DNA of 64,000 nt from Oxytricha trifallax (GCA_000711775.1 ARYC01000724.1:83535-147534), one strand, 5' to 3'. Numbered from the stretch's first letter, positions 44,301-58,300 are shown. Program-made: numbers and translations. Notes: generated by a model from the letters alone, not told the origin.

Positions 44301-46068
44301 TGCTGGTCTATTACTAATAAATGATCCTAAATTTTTCTTGGTCATCTCTTCAATTTTTACTCTTAGCTCTTCGTTTTGAAGTTTTTAGGTGTTCAGCTAA
44401 TCCCTCAAGGATTTTATGTCTCTCATTCGATCTTTCAATTGACCCTTGACTTTAATTAGCTCTTTACCCTGACCTAGTTTTGAAGATTTGGATTTCTGTT
44501 CATGCTAATTTAGGACCTCTCTGATTTAATTTAATTCCATGTCTTTCTGGTTGAAAATCATAGCTAGCTAAGTATTATCTTATCTAAGCTATTCAATAAG
44601 TAGATCCTGCTGTTAGAATCTTGATTCTATTAATTTCATTTCTTCTGGATCTGCAAAAGTATCTTTGCTTTTTATAACTTCCTCTAACTAATGCCTCAGT
44701 CTTGTACACTCATCAATGTACATCTTATTCTCTATTTCTATCTCTGTAAGCCTTGTAGAACGAACGTTTTTCTTCATTAGCTCTATCTCGTCAATTTTTT
44801 GAGAAACTTCATATTGCAGCTCTCTAATTTTTCTTTTAAGGTTTAAAGTTAAATGAGTGCTAGTTCTCGGTAAGCCAATTTTAGCGGACTATATTATTGG
44901 ACCACCTACTCCCCCAATTTGATAAGAATCCTACTATTAGATTAATTCATCAATAAATTTCTCCTTTTTCTACATTTCCCCTTCAAGAATGTGTACTTTA
45001 GTTTTAAGCTTTAAGTTTTCATCCTTCAAGAAGTTTGCTGTAATCTTTTGTTTGATTGCATCATCAAAAAGTCTCTCCCTATCTAACACTAAATTCTTAG
45101 GCCTAAGTCTGCTGTACTCTGTATCTGCGGCACTACTTGGATTTTTAGAGATGAAACTTTTCTTATTCAAAGCAAATTGCAGCATTTGATTTCTTCTATT
45201 ACCAGTGTTTGGCCGCTTCTTAAAACTCATGCTCGATGTGTTCACCAAATTAAACTACTGTTGCTGTTATTGCTAACCTGGGAAAAACCCGTTAATTTAA
45301 GACTAATTTCCATAAGTGGGTTATTGATACATGATTGGCTATGAGTACATGTTGCTTTATTGCTAGGGTGTGCCCCAATTAACAACACCATTATTCAATT
45401 ACCCTAACTACTGCTGTTGTTATAGTTATTTTGCTGATAATTCCTGTTGAGGTTTCCCGCTCACTGGCCTCATTCTTCCGGTTTAGTATTGACCGTGAGC
45501 TGCTGTTTGAGGTCTGTTCAAGCCATTTTACTGAATTTACCCTGGAAACTGGAAGTTTGAGTTTACCTATAGATGTTATTGATTAATTTGCTTATTTTTT
45601 AGAGCTTAAATGGAATATGTCAATTAAAAATTGTTTCGTTACTAGAATTGACATATAATCAATGATTAAATGAGATTAATCTTGACTTACCTGAATATTA
45701 TCATAAACTTGTTGCGAGCTCTGTCTTTGCTGTTGTTATTAGGAGTCTTCAATATAATTTTGACTTTAAACCTCTTCCTCTTCGTTTTAATTATTATCCT
45801 CATTATCTTCATCTTCTTCATAATCGTTTTATTGATCCTCATCCTAATTTTATGTATATCATATTATTATAATAATAATTGTAATTAATTTTGGATATCT
45901 TGATTATCGTCTTGTTCATCAAAGCCTTCTTCCTCATATTGCTGATCCTCTTCATCATCGTCTGGTATTTACTAGAAACCATTAATAAATATATGCAAGC
46001 CAATATTTCAATCTGATTTTATTTGACTTTAATTTTGTTTTACTTACATATCCTTGCTTGTTTTGCAT
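41314..46068 (-). CDS. Large coiled-coil protein with C-terminal EF-hand-like region
   Basis: Read as one gene because no TGA separates the two halves and the frame is shared around 43750-43860. N-terminus MQNKQGY, an intron, then acidic and Gln-rich tracts (DEEDQQYEEEGFDEQD; GQQQQQQQFNLVN). A long coiled coil starts NLVLDRERLFDDAIKQKITA and includes LKRKIRELQYEVSQKIDEIE and TEIEIENKMYIDECTRLRHQ, patterns shared with IQCE-like ciliary proteins. After KPRLPKVDAKKLPI the second half has EF-hand-like pairs (SIITLSQIFDSNGLSDQD, MEDYEETGLLTLAQFKESLE), a very acidic/Lys-rich linker, and a C-terminal helical domain (DFFDGAIYEQLVKTKTKQNM) ending QQEEDYDI at TGA 41314-41316. Calcium binding is not certain because the loops are degenerate. 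It could be two genes if an in-frame joint near 43800 is wrong. Confidence 0.55.
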
Positions 46069-46391
46069 TTTTCCTATTTAAATATAGGGAAAACTATAAT
46101 AATTATAAAAAGTATATATAAATTAAAATATATATTATAAAATTTGCTCCTCCAATAAAATATTGATATTTTGCAAGTTTCAAAAATTAAAGATGAGCTT
46201 CTTTTTTATTCTTAATTTATATTTATATAACGATTTTATTTATTCCCTAATTTATTAAAATTAAAATGCCATATCACTTATTATATAACATACCCCCCAT
46301 ACATACCCCCCCCCCATAATCAATATAATTTCTTAATCCACATAATGAGAATAGTAGTGAAATAAGTTTTGATTTTTTGTAAAATTTAAAA
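46069..46391. other. Short divergent intergenic region
   Basis: Separates the divergent coiled-coil and receptor genes; contains C-runs at about 46289-46315. Presumably holds both promoters, but no motif can be assigned. Confidence 0.4.
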
Positions 46392-49300
46392 ATGGAAAAT
46401 ATGTGTAAGACAAGTATTTCAAGTATTCGCAACAGATAAACAAAGGGAAGCAAGCGAAAGATACTTGCGAGCTCACTCTTAATGTTGTTGTTTGGACTGC
46501 AGACAAGTGCCTAGATTTGTGATCACCCATCTTATTCACTTAGTGATTGCTAGAAAAGCCAAAATTACACAAGAACTGGTAAATAAAATAAGAATGCAAT
46601 ATTAATATTACTGGTTAAAGTATATAAAACCCAAACATAAATGTCAATATCATTCTGATTTTATCTTTATAAATAGTATAAATAACTTCATTAATGCCAA
46701 GTTTAATTTGCAATGTATGAAAATTTAAATTTATCTTTTTATAATTTATAAATAACAAACAAAAGGTTAATACTGATAGATAATAAGTTAGAGTTACTCT
46801 TTTATAGGGATAGTAAATTCGTAATAGGTTTTAGTTAAAAAATAAGGCTTATGATAAGACTCGCCTTTTAATTTTTCTCTAAATTTCCATATTATATTAA
46901 AAAAATGTTTAATTTATTTTAAATCTAGACTATATACATATTAAATACTGGTAAGTATATACTAATAGGAATCACCACTTTCTTTATATTTTTACTGACA
47001 TGCTAACCTCTTTGCTTTTAACTTTTCCCTAACTTTACTTCATTTAGCATATCTTTATCATGACGACCCCGCAAAGTGCACAGACACCAAGCCCTCAGTT
47101 TTAAATCCAATCAGTAACATTCCTTGTCAGTATGAGTGCAAAGAAGGGGAATTCTTATCAGTGGATACACGTTAACGTGACCATTCTTGCAAGAAATGCC
47201 CCAAAAATACCTATTCAAACGGAGGCGGCTATAGTGTAGATGGGTATTTCGGGGAGTGGAATGAAGCGCTAAAATCTAATTCTGAAATGTCTAAAGATAC
47301 AAGTCTCGCTCTTAATTTTAAATATACTTTAAACTTCTTAATTAAATTAAAAAGTTCCTTTTAATAATTTCAGCTTGACTTGCATGTTTCAAAAGAAATT
47401 TATTAAAAAAAGTTTAATTAATTGCTATCAATATTTCTTCTTCAGTTGGTTTAATGGTAATTGCAAACCCTGCTAGGCATCTCCAGGAGGTGGATCATTC
47501 GTGTGTGGTGAAGCTGAGGCAAGAGACACCTCAGTTGCATTTGAAACGATTATGAAGCTATATTTCGTGAAAAAGGGAAGTATTGAATTTTACTACACTA
47601 AAGACTCAACCATGGAGAAGGACGGATGGATTAGTGGCTTATTCGCTTTCTACATAGATGCATTTTATTTATATACTTCTAGAGATAAATGCGAAATGTA
47701 ATGATTATAAGATGAGACAGTAGTTTTAGAGGATGACAATGTAAATGATAACCCAGATGAATGGAAGTATTTCAAGTACGATGTTTATCCAGGCATGAAA
47801 GAGTTAACATTTTTATATCAAAAGTACAACTCTGAGGAGAATGCCAAAATGTCCTTTGAAATTAAAGTAAAATTTTTGTTTATAAACTAATCATATATAG
47901 TCTTTGAGAATAACAGGTACTGAGTACTCAGACTTAGAATGCAAAAAATGCGAGTATGGTTTCAGTTAAGAGGGCAGTGATAGATGCTCGCTTTGTCCTA
48001 AAGATTACTACCTTCATCCTTCAAATGTAACAATATCAATACTTTGAATAAATTTAGGGTGAATGTATTGCTTGTCCTGAAGGAACTCACTCTTAGGAAG
48101 GAAGTATCTCTAGCACACCCGAAAATGTGTGCATATCTAGAAGAGTTTGCACTTCTGACGAAATTCCAAAAGCTTTTTCTCAAGTCTGTACCTAAATTGC
48201 AGGTTCAAACGACTTGCAAAAGATCTATACTTATGTTAATGATGTTAATTCTGGGTTAGATGTGTGCTCAATCGATCCAAGCACTGATTTGTTTACTAAA
48301 CATTATGTGCCTTGTGGTAAATGTGAGAATGGGCAAAGTTTATAGAAAAAGCTTGAAGATCAATATGAATGTACTGCATGTCCTAAAGGTCAATATTCGA
48401 ATTCTAAAACTCAAAATTAATGCCAAACATGCCCTATTGGAAGCTACCTATAGAATGGCTTTTCACTATCTAGATTTGAAAAGTTCCCATCTAGCTAAGA
48501 CTTAAAAGTGTAAAATAGTTAATTATTTTATCAAGTCTTCTTAATTGTATTTATTTTAAACTTCTCAACCTTTTGCTTGACCAACGAAAGTTACTTGAAA
48601 GATACCTACTGCGCTGAATCAGATGGTTTCTTACCTATCTATGGAAAAGGATTAGTAGCTGGAAATAGAGAAAAAGAAGAAAGTAGAACCATCTACATAT
48701 AGAATATCATATTTTATCTTTTTTTCTTCTTCATATTCTTAGAATATTACAATCGTTGGATAGAAAAATGAGAGTGAGGGTATTTACTCAATGAACGATT
48801 CAACTGTAATAATCGAATTTGAAACTGCAAAATTTTCAGAGAGAGGCTTGGACTTGCTCTTCATCTATATTGACAATAAGCTTATGAGTAAGTTTAGATC
48901 TCACTTATCTTTATATCCATATAGTGTTAAGAGATAAAAATGGTGAAAATAAGTTTACAATTTCAATAACTGAAGGCAAGCATTAACTTAAAGTCATGTT
49001 TTACAAGTCTACTAAAGAATCAACAGTAACAATTAAATCAATTGAAATAATTGGAAGTGATAAAGCTAATAATGGTGCTATTTACTGTTAACAATGTCCT
49101 CCTGTAAGATTACACTATTTCGTTAATATTTATCTAATTTATAGTCATTTATAAGCACCGAGGTTAGTTCAGAGACTTGCAAGCCATGTCAGATTGGCTT
49201 TACATCAGATGATACTAGAACTAAATGTATCGAATGTGAAAATGGATTTTACACTCCTTTTGAAGGAAGTGAATGCATGAAATGTCCAGTAAATACATTT

Positions 49301-51188
49301 GCCTCTTCAGATAAATCAAAGTGTATTCCTGATACCCACATATTACAGACATATAAATTAAATGGCTAAAATTATACTGAGAATTAAATATAAAGAATAA
49401 CTTAAGAATAGTCGGATAATCATCTTCTGAATATAGACGCCCATATCTATATCACTCATCTTTCTTTTCAACTTATAACACAAATGAATCATCATCCCGC
49501 CCAAACACCTTAGATCTTAATACTTCTAAATTACATATACTATCTAAATAGTTTTATTTACCTTAGAGTTCCAAATCTGCAAATCTCAAGGGTCATTTTG
49601 TCAACATGGTTTCTTCGGCCCTGACATGGAATCTTTAAGAATAAACAAAACCTGGTACTTATAAAACTTCTACCTATCTCCTTAAACACCCTCAGATTTC
49701 AATGTGATTTACAACAGAGAATTTGAGGAGCAATTAAATGAGACTAATTCTTTCAAACCCAATAGTTATATGATTGCTTTGTTTGATTAGGCTATGGTCT
49801 AGTAATATGACACTCTCAATAGCCATAAAATTCTTATTTTAATATATTAGGGCAGACAAATAGAGTGTTAGTGCTAAAATTTTGATGTTATGCTAATGTA
49901 TTTTTCAATAATAAATCATAAATAGCGGTAGTATGATGGACAAGTCAAGCTCGAGTAGTGACAGCATTAATGGTGGAGAGGCATGCTCACTAGGTATCAG
50001 AGCTAAAAATCAGAAAGTAGTGAAATCCTTGGGAACATCTATTGCGGGAGTTCACACTTTCTCTGATGGCTATACCATTCAATACAGGGGTGGTGATAAG
50101 TGCTTCTATTGTAAATTATTAAACACAATTTCAAGCGATATTTCTTTTGAATTTTAGTAACTTTTTCTTTTTTTTATCCAGTAATATAAGAAGAATTCTT
50201 ACGACTTCACCAGCGAGATAAGATTTATTTGTGATCATTAAGAAGATGAGGGCTGGCCTATGCTACTAAATGAAGATATTTTAAAAGAGAGAAATGAAAG
50301 CGTCGCAGAAATGAACCCATGTCACTATGTTTTCGAGTGGAGATCAAAATATGCTTGCAGACATTGCTTAACATCTGAGGTCACTGAAATATCTGGGTCA
50401 TGCATTTGGTACTAGAGAGAGGTCAATTAACAACCAGGCAAAGAATGTAATATCTACTCTTCAGTATTTGTTGATAACTTAATAATATGCATTGTATTAT
50501 CATGTTTAAGTAAGTGATTATTCAGTCATTTATATTTACTCCCACCCCCATTGAAATTACTACAATTGAACTTACTGATGGATCCCTTAAACGAAAGCAA
50601 AGACCAAATAAAGCGTGAAGACTTTGCTTATCGCAGATCTTGGATTGAGTCTTGCACTCCCATGGAAGATTTCCTCAAGAATAAGGTGGTCTTAGCGGTA
50701 ATAATTGTTCTGTTTGTAGTACTGTCTTTGATATTTATCTGCTGTTCTTGCATTTTCTGCAGATATCGTCAGATGAAATATCAGTACTATTCTAAGGTTA
50801 AGTTTTTAAATCATTATAACATTATTTTATTAATTTCTATCTATAAAATTGGATTTTATTTATACTCCGATTGATATAAAGGGAAATAGATTAATTAGCA
50901 TGCTGACTAAAAATAAGATAATTTTAAATGTAAATAAATTAAAATTATTAATTAAAAATACTTAAGTTATTGGGGTCAAGAAGCGGTGCCAATGGAAATA
51001 CTGGCGAGGGATCAAGGGATGAAACTAGTGAGAAATCTGATAGTGGAAGAACCGCACCAAGTTCAAATGTAAACAAAAATCCAAAGGGAAAGAGACAAAT
51101 TATTGTATCAAAATAAATAGATCATTTTCACTTTATTATATGTATTATAACTAAAATATTTTATATATAATATCTATAAGATAGGTGA
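46392..51188 (+). CDS. ELAPOR/KIAA1324-like cysteine-rich type I membrane receptor
   Basis: First exon from ATG 46392 contains a signal sequence (SSLLMLLFGLQTSAQ) followed by ICDHPSYSLSDCQKSQN. A GT..AG intron (or intron plus IES) at 46579-47047 splices in frame to AYLYHDDPAKCTD. Cysteine-rich GCC2/GCC3-type modules follow (CQYECKEGEFLSVDT, SCKKCPKNTYSNGGG, CKKCEYGFSQEGSDRCSLC, CIACPEGTHSQEGSI, CTACPKGQYSNSKTQNQCQ), then an MRH-like region (EACSLGIRAKN, CHYVFEWRSKYACRHC). One transmembrane helix (VVLAVIIVLFVVLSLIFICC) precedes a short basic tail that ends near TGA 51186. The order matches metazoan ELAPOR1/2, endosomal/Golgi membrane proteins. Several introns/IESs inside were not mapped individually. 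Confidence 0.8.
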
Positions 51189-51355
51189 TGACGATGAATG
51201 AGTAAAAATAAAAAATGTCTCTCATAAATTAGTTAATAATTTAATCTTTTACAAATACTTATACTAATTTTACACTAGAAAGTTATAATAAGTTGATTAA
51301 ATAAAGCCAAAAATAAAATAAATAATATAATTAGCAGGTTGTCAAAATAAATAAA

Positions 51356-53254
51356 ATGAGACCCACAGATCTAAAATTCAGGTCACCAAAGCAAAAGACT
51401 CCTGAATATTACAATTCCAAGGTATTTTATAAAAACAAATTGCTAAATTAACTTTTGATATTACGTTTTTGCTCAATTATTTATACTATAGGTTACAGTT
51501 GATGGGAGGATAATTAAATTAAATAAATAATTATTTAATTAGTTTTATAAGTTAGTTTTTAAGAAATATCCCATTCTAAATTGTATTAAAATTATTAAAT
51601 TTATTAGAATTCTAAACTTCATCGCTTCATCTTAGAATAAAAAGCGAACTTTCACTTCTCAAGAGAGATTCCCACAATACCAAGATTGGGCTAAAATCAC
51701 TGGGTAGTTCTTGGGGCCTGGAAGCTACAATCAAAATGAGAACTACTAAAAGTTAAAAGCGATTCCTTGCAGTGCAATCTATGTAAGTTTATAAATCATT
51801 ATACTTTGAGAGTTCAACTAAAATTGAATATAACTTGCTATACTTCAAGAAAAATCTAAAGTTAAAACTTAGCATGGAAATTCACATAATTATAAATAAG
51901 TCATTTTATCATTGATCAAAAAGGCAATTTCTTAACACTGTATTTATATAGAGAAACCAATCGATGGGTAAAGAGACAGGCAGACCAGCATTTATTATGA
52001 TTGGCAATAATTTGCAATATGAACCTAAATTTGAGAATATCTCCACTTAAAAGTCCAAGGATAGAATTGGAATTGATGAGCTTGGTAAAGTCTCTTCAAT
52101 TAGTGCATTTGGTAGAACCAGGATGAGAAGTTTTAGTTTATATTAAAAAATAATATACTTAAAGTTTGAGAAAATCCAATACGAGAGGTACTATAAGTAA
52201 CAGCGATAATATCAACAATATAAATAAAAGGGTATCTTAAATGATGCTTATCACTAATTTAATAAGCTAAAATCCAATTATTAATAAGAAATTATCTATA
52301 CCTTTTAATATAAATACCACACTGAATCACATGTCATTTCTTAACAAAAAATCAATGGATTCCTCGCATATCTACGACAATAGCTTAATTCAAAGCCAGT
52401 ATATGAATAGACCCCAATCTAGTTATGTAAGTATTATTGCAACTCATTATAATTTATCCCACTTTATAATTTCTCTGATAATCTTACAATTAATTGGTAT
52501 AGCAAGCCATTAGACCGATGAGTTAATTAATGAATACTGAGCAGAGGGTTTAAAGTGCAGCTACTAATTAAATGATATATGAAGATGCTGAGAAGGAAGA
52601 CGATACTCAATGTCCAGGTACTAACTAGAAATCAGTTTCGACTAAAGCTTCAGTAAGATTAAAATACCTTATAAAGTTTAATTAAGAGTGCTTATAACAT
52701 TCCAAACCGAAGCTTTATCCAGAGTTATTCTGGCTAGAAATAGGATTAAAATGGCTATGCAAACAGTATGCAAGATTTTTATATCATACATTGAATCCTT
52801 TTATTCTAAAATCTTTTGAGTTATAATAATTTTCTGTTAAGACTCTTAGGTATATCAAAATAATCTAGAAGATTCCTAGTTGCAACTTCACTAAATGTAC
52901 TCAAACAGACTTTAGTAATTAAATGGCGCTCAACTGTTAAAAAATGGTAATAAAGTTTTTTATGCCAAAACAGCCTAGAATTTCTATAATCTAGCTAAGG
53001 GACTATGGAGACCTAAGAGCAAATCTGGTAAAAATAGAAGAGTCAACATGTTAGGTCCCTCTCCCTATGCTTAAAATTTGTAAAAGTCTATAAATGTGTT
53101 GCAGGCTTATGGAGAATACGATAACTTTAGAAATTTCTCGAGAACTGCTAATAGTTAAGGAGGGAGAAGACTGGCTAAAAGCAGTGGAGTCAGAAGTCTT
53201 AATTAATCTGCTATTCAGGTTAGATAAGGCGAAGAGCTTATTTAAATGGAGTGA
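51356..53254 (+). CDS. PG-rich (SHIPPO/ODF3-type) repeat protein
   Basis: Starts MRPTDLKFRSPKQKTPEYYN. The recognisable repeat is FLGPGSYNQNENYQKLKAIP, the sperm-tail PG-rich signature (LGPGxY), followed after a gap by RPAFIMIGNNLQYEPKFENI. The remainder is Ser/Asn/Gln-rich with repeated basic patches (RRFLV-free reading: NGAQLLKNGNKVFYAKTAQN, SGKNRRVNMLGPSPYAQNL) to TGA 53252-53254. A likely IES with pointer AAGTTT at about 52130-52180 joins GRTRMRS to LRKSNTRGTISNSD. SHIPPO proteins line axonemal doublet or cytoplasmic microtubules. Several GT..AG introns are present; the complete exon map was not established. Confidence 0.6.
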
Positions 53255-53526
53255 CACAAGTACACATTAAAGCAAATTATAAATAATATTTATAGAACAG
53301 TAAGAAAATCTTAAAAACAGTTAATAATTATTGTGAGATCATAGTATCGAGGAACTCTATTGCCAATCAATCTAAATTTTGAGAAATTACATTCACTTAT
53401 TAAGATTTATAAATCTATAAATATACGATGATATTACGATGATAATTATTTGATATTTATTTGATGTTACTAAGAAGGCATTTTTCTCCTCTTTTAGTTA
53501 AAATTCTCTTACTATTTCTCCATCAT

Positions 53527-54438
53527 TCATTCGCAGCATTTAGACTTCTTAGACTTCTTTTTCTTGTTCTTTTGTCCATTATTGTCGTCTCCTCCTATGA
53601 TGCTTATTTTCATGTCATTTGGCACTCCTCCTCTCTTTTTGCTCTTCTAAGTGCTTTTTCTCAAGACATCATCCTATGTTGACTGCTATCTTGATATCTC
53701 AATTTAACGAAGAATTTCAGCTTCTTGAGTGTCTTGCTATGTTGACTGTTGAGCCACTACTCTGTGGATTTCTATATAAAAATAAATTAATGAGCTGTTC
53801 AATCGAGGATAGATGGTTTCTAGTAGAACTATTTTGACTTTTTACTTACCATAGATAATTCTTTCAAATGCTATGTCGACGTTGCTGCATTCTAAAGCTG
53901 AAGTTTCAATAAAAGCTATCCCTTATTCTTAAGCGAATTAACTCGCGTCTTCCTTGCGTACTTCTCTCTTGTCCTTCAAATCAATTTTATTGCCGACTAG
54001 CAATACGACGATATTGCTTTCAGCGAATTGTCTCAGTTCCTTAAGCCAAACTTATACATTATCGAAACTTTTTTGGCTTGTAACATCGTAGACCATTAGT
54101 GCTCCAACTGCACCTCTGTAATAGGCAGAGGTCAGAGATCTGTAGCGTTCCTGACCACAAGTGTCCCAAATTTAAGCTCTAATTATTTGATTTTGGGCAG
54201 TTTAAATGGTTTTAGTTGCAAACTCTATGCCCATTCAATAAAAATCAAAGAAAATTTAGTACAATACGCAGATTTTTATGCGAATAGGGTTTAAATTAAA
54301 AATTTTTTATAAGTAAACTGTCATAGTGGAGTTGACATTAAATTCATTTTTGGTGTATCTCATTAACAAATTAGATTTTCCCACACCTGAGTCTCCAAGC
54401 ATAACCAACTTGAATAAATAGTCATAGTTATCGTCCAT
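53527..54438 (-). CDS. Rab-family small GTPase (Rab11-like) with altered DxxG motif
   Basis: 247 residues after removing one IES (90 bp) and one intron (78 bp): 744 bp exactly. Starts [21 protein letters not shown]-loop GDSGVGKS, switch I ending [19 protein letters not shown], guanine-specificity GNKIDL, and ETSAL. Basic C-terminus with KSKKSKCCE, a double-Cys prenylation end. The order and spacing fit Rab11/Rab2-type vesicle-traffic GTPases. The normally near-invariant WDTAGQE reads WDTCGQE. C-terminal hypervariable region is longer than usual. Start ATG complements 54436-54438. Confidence 0.9.
53772..53849 (-). other. GT..AG intron (78 bp)
   Basis: Minus-strand GTAAGTAAA..TATATAG; splices FERIIY to [10 protein letters not shown]. 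Confidence 0.8.
54235..54324 (-). other. IES (90 bp), pointer ATG
   Basis: CAT on plus at 54232-54234 and 54322-54324. Removal joins FNVNSTM to [10 protein letters not shown] across switch I in frame. Confidence 0.8.
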
Positions 54439-55321
54439 TTCTTGCTTTATTTCTTTATACTTTAGTTTAAATTGTTTTAATTATTATTTTGTAAGATGAT
54501 GGAATAGTAGTTTTGAGTTATAAACCTGTTTTTAGATATTATATAATATTCCACAAATAAATTTGACTAAGGAAATATTCATATTGTAAAACAATTAAAA
54601 ATATATGTTACTTAAAAACAATATCAAACTCATATGTTTAAAAAATTTTCAAAAATAGATTAGATGACTCTATACACAAATTTAATCTCAATGATTAATA
54701 ATACATGTATATATATATATATTTCACACATGAAATACAAAAACTTTTTTTCTAATAATATTTTTTTGATAGGAGGAAAGATTATAATTACTAATTTTTG
54801 TTAATATTTAATAATTTTAGAATGGTTCGAAAATCTAATAAATGTAAATTATAAAATAATAATTTATTATTTTATCTTGCAATATTATACTAAATTATTA
54901 TATTTATAATTTTGATCTAAATTAAATTGTTTTATTTAACATTTAAATATTAATAATGAGTATTAAATAAGGTTTATGATATTTCTATTATTTAATTGCA
55001 TAATAGTGTTAGAGCATTTTGAAAATAATGTTATTGAATAATAATTAAATTGAAAATATATAAAAAGTACTGTATGATAGAGATATTTAAACACTTATTT
55101 CTCGATAATTCTTTTCTCTAATTTATCATTTATCATATGTAGTAGTTATTTATAGGGGCAAAAAATATAAAATAAATTTCATATAAATTATAGTACATTG
55201 AATAATAAATTATTAAAATTGTTATTGGAAAAAAGAAAAAATATTCTCCCTCTAAAGTTCTATAACTTTACTAAAATATTGCCTAAGTAATCTTTAATCA
55301 CTATATGGAAATAGAGTGATT
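54439..55321. other. AT-rich intergenic stretch
   Basis: No supported gene; includes a short (TA)n tract at about 54705-54722. Confidence 0.5.
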
Positions 55322-58300
55322 TCAGTTTCCGTATGGATTCTTGTTGTTGTCAATTAGTGGTAATTTAACTCCACCGAGACCATCGGTATCTCTAAAAAAA
55401 TTAATAAATTAATTTTATAAGCTATTTTGTTAGTTAGTTTTTAGCACTAAAATTGATTGTTCTTGAGAGTAAAAAATTAATCCAGTATGATATATTCGGG
55501 CATATTGTATTTTTAAAGCTATATTTCAAAGTTTTAAAGCATTTTAACAATGAATCTTAAGAGTAAAGTGTAAATTAAATGTAAAATATTCAGTTTTTTA
55601 TTATTTAATCTGAATAGATGCTACCATATGGTTATGAATCGAGACGTTTGCCAAAGTTTTAATTTACAGTGAGTTGGGGTTGAGCTGTTTGAGTCTGTAA
55701 TTCAATTGCTCCAGATTTCTCGCTGTCGAGTCTCTCTGATTTTTCAGGGTCGTGGATGCTCTACCTATTTGATTTGATGTTTGGTCCACTCTTTTGATTT
55801 AAGAAATCCAATATTTGAGAGTGATATAAAAGCAAATTTATCTGTAATCAATTTCAATGAAACTCTGTCTACTTATCAAATTTAATGAGTGAGATTTCCT
55901 GTCATTATTATCTCCTCTGTTGGCAAAGATCTCTTCAAGTTTTTCCCCTTCAAGCATGAGTAAGTCATTGAAGAGTTTCTACTTCTTGTGTGTGCCTTAA
56001 CTACATAATTTAAAAATAAAAGAGAGTGAAAGTTAGTGACTTGCTCGTACTTGTAGATCAAGAGTGGCTTGATAATCATCATATCTAATCTGCGCATTAT
56101 TTAACTGCAACCTTGTTTCTTTTCTCTTTTCTCTTGTTGTCCTCCACCATTTAAGCGTTGGTTCTCTCCAGCTACATCTTCGACGTTTGGATGCTCAACC
56201 ACTTCGTGGTGACTCTCATTAAGGTTATAAAATAAAGTGAATCTACTACTGAGATATCTTAATCTTAATAACGGAGTGATGGGTAGCCTCTGCCTTAGCT
56301 TTTGCAGCCATTTCTTTGCCGAATAGACAATGTTGAACTGAAGCTACTGTTGATCCCATAAAAACAGTAGTCACTACGACTAATGCAAGAGATGTTGTCA
56401 CAATAACTGATCTGTTTGAAAATTCATACAATATTAATTTAAACAAATTTCAAGATAAATTAAGTGTGTTTGCGATATTATCATCTACTCTCAGTACTAG
56501 ACCGAAGGCAACGGCTCCTCTAATCATGCCAGCATATGAAATGAAAATAAGATCCTTGAATCTAATGCCTGACTTGTATCCAAATAATTCCAGGAACTTA
56601 ATGATTCCAATAGTTCCCATAAATCTTCCCAAAATAACGATAATAAGTTCTGCGATAAAGAGTTACCAGGACCATTCATAAGAAACGTAGGAGAAGAAAG
56701 TTAGTCCCAAATATCCGAACACGAAAGCCTCAACTGCATAACCGATCACATTGAAAGCAATAATAAAATACAATTTTGGTGAAAAGCCATTTTATTTTAA
56801 ATTACTAAATTATATTTTATAGTTTAGTTAAATAGAGGTGACTTGCTTTGATTGGGGTGAGAGATTGTACCAGGAGTACTTCGCCATCAAAATTGAGCAC
56901 ACCAAGAGAGATATAATTCCAGAGAAGTGGAAAAGCTCTGCAATGCAATATGATAAGTAACCGAAACAGAAGATCAATGTGCATTCATAAAATAAATTTC
57001 CTTAACATCCAATCTCTAATTGAACTAAAATTCGGTTTTTTATTTTGTGTAATTCCACTACTGGTTTAACGGTAAGGAATCTGAAGTTCTTAGTGACTAT
57101 AGAGCTAACTATACCAGTAGCTATACCCACCATAATCGAGAAAAAGCTCAAACTGATAAAGCTTCCCACAATTTTGAAGGGAGTAGAAGCTGTGAACTCG
57201 CTATTAGGTCCTGAGTACTCCATAACTGTGTTGAAAAGGATGATACACACGGCATCATTGGTGATACCCTCACCGAATACCAGGGAGAATAGCTTGGGCT
57301 ACTCCTCGTATTTTATGATTGAAATAGCGGCCACGACATCTGTACAGCATAAAAGTGAACACATTTAAATCCAAAAATATATTAAAAAGTTACTTATGAT
57401 ATCTAATTGTATTTATATTTCAGTTTATAAATTTTAATTATATTTAGTATTTTTTAATATAAGTAATTTTTATCCCAATACCGTGAATTTTCTATTAAAA
57501 CCTAAAATATACTAAAGCATATGCCCCATAAATTCAATTATTTCATATAATTTTTACAGCAAATCATATAATAAAATGATACTAATTAAAAAAATATATA
57601 TATTTACATTTAACGATAACTATAGTAACTTTTTTAATTGATAACTTAAATTATGGGTATTATAATTAATAAGATCTCCATTACAGACAATGTAAATTGC
57701 TCATACTCACTACATAATACGAAATTTAATATTAAAGCTAAAAAATTACTTATTACTAAATATAACCTTTTTCGCTTTATTTATATATATAATTCACCTT
57801 TAAAATTTAATTTAAAATTAGTCACAGGCAAATACAATAAAATAAATGATATTGAAATGATTCTTAGCATGAATAGATTGTGACTGTTACTTACCCGGTG
57901 TGTCCATTATATTTCCAAAGAATGTCAAACTAGACCACGATGTATGTCATTACTGAGAATGCTGTGAAAGTGATTAGTGTTCCGAAAAGTCCAAACATTA
58001 GAATGTTCTTGAAATTCTCAAAGAACTTCTTTTTATTAAATTAACCCCGAAACCCCTTACTATAAAATTAAAACTATATGAACTTTTTAATAACTTCTTT
58101 CTCTTCATGTTATAACCGGAAGCAAAGACGATAGGTGGTAGGCAGAAGTAGAAGAAGATATTCTCCTCGAATGTGACCATCTTATTCAAATCGGTGTGTC
58201 CTGTGTTGAATGCTAAGAACGAAAGAAACATTCCAAATATTTATATAGTTTTATGTTGTTAGATCAAATTATAATGCAATTATTTCTTAAATATAATGAC

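Noticed and set aside
46289-46315. C-runs resembling ciliate telomere repeats.
   Set aside because: They lack the regular C4A4 period; no telomere repeat was found anywhere in the window.
47000-47048. An ATG at 47000 with a hydrophobic start and an 11-bp repeat-flanked deletion that would create a signal peptide for the receptor gene.
   Set aside because: A better 5' exon with its own signal sequence starts at 46392 and splices in frame (GTAAAT at 46579 to TTTAG at 47047), giving the cysteine pattern expected of ELAPOR proteins; 47000 lies inside that intron.
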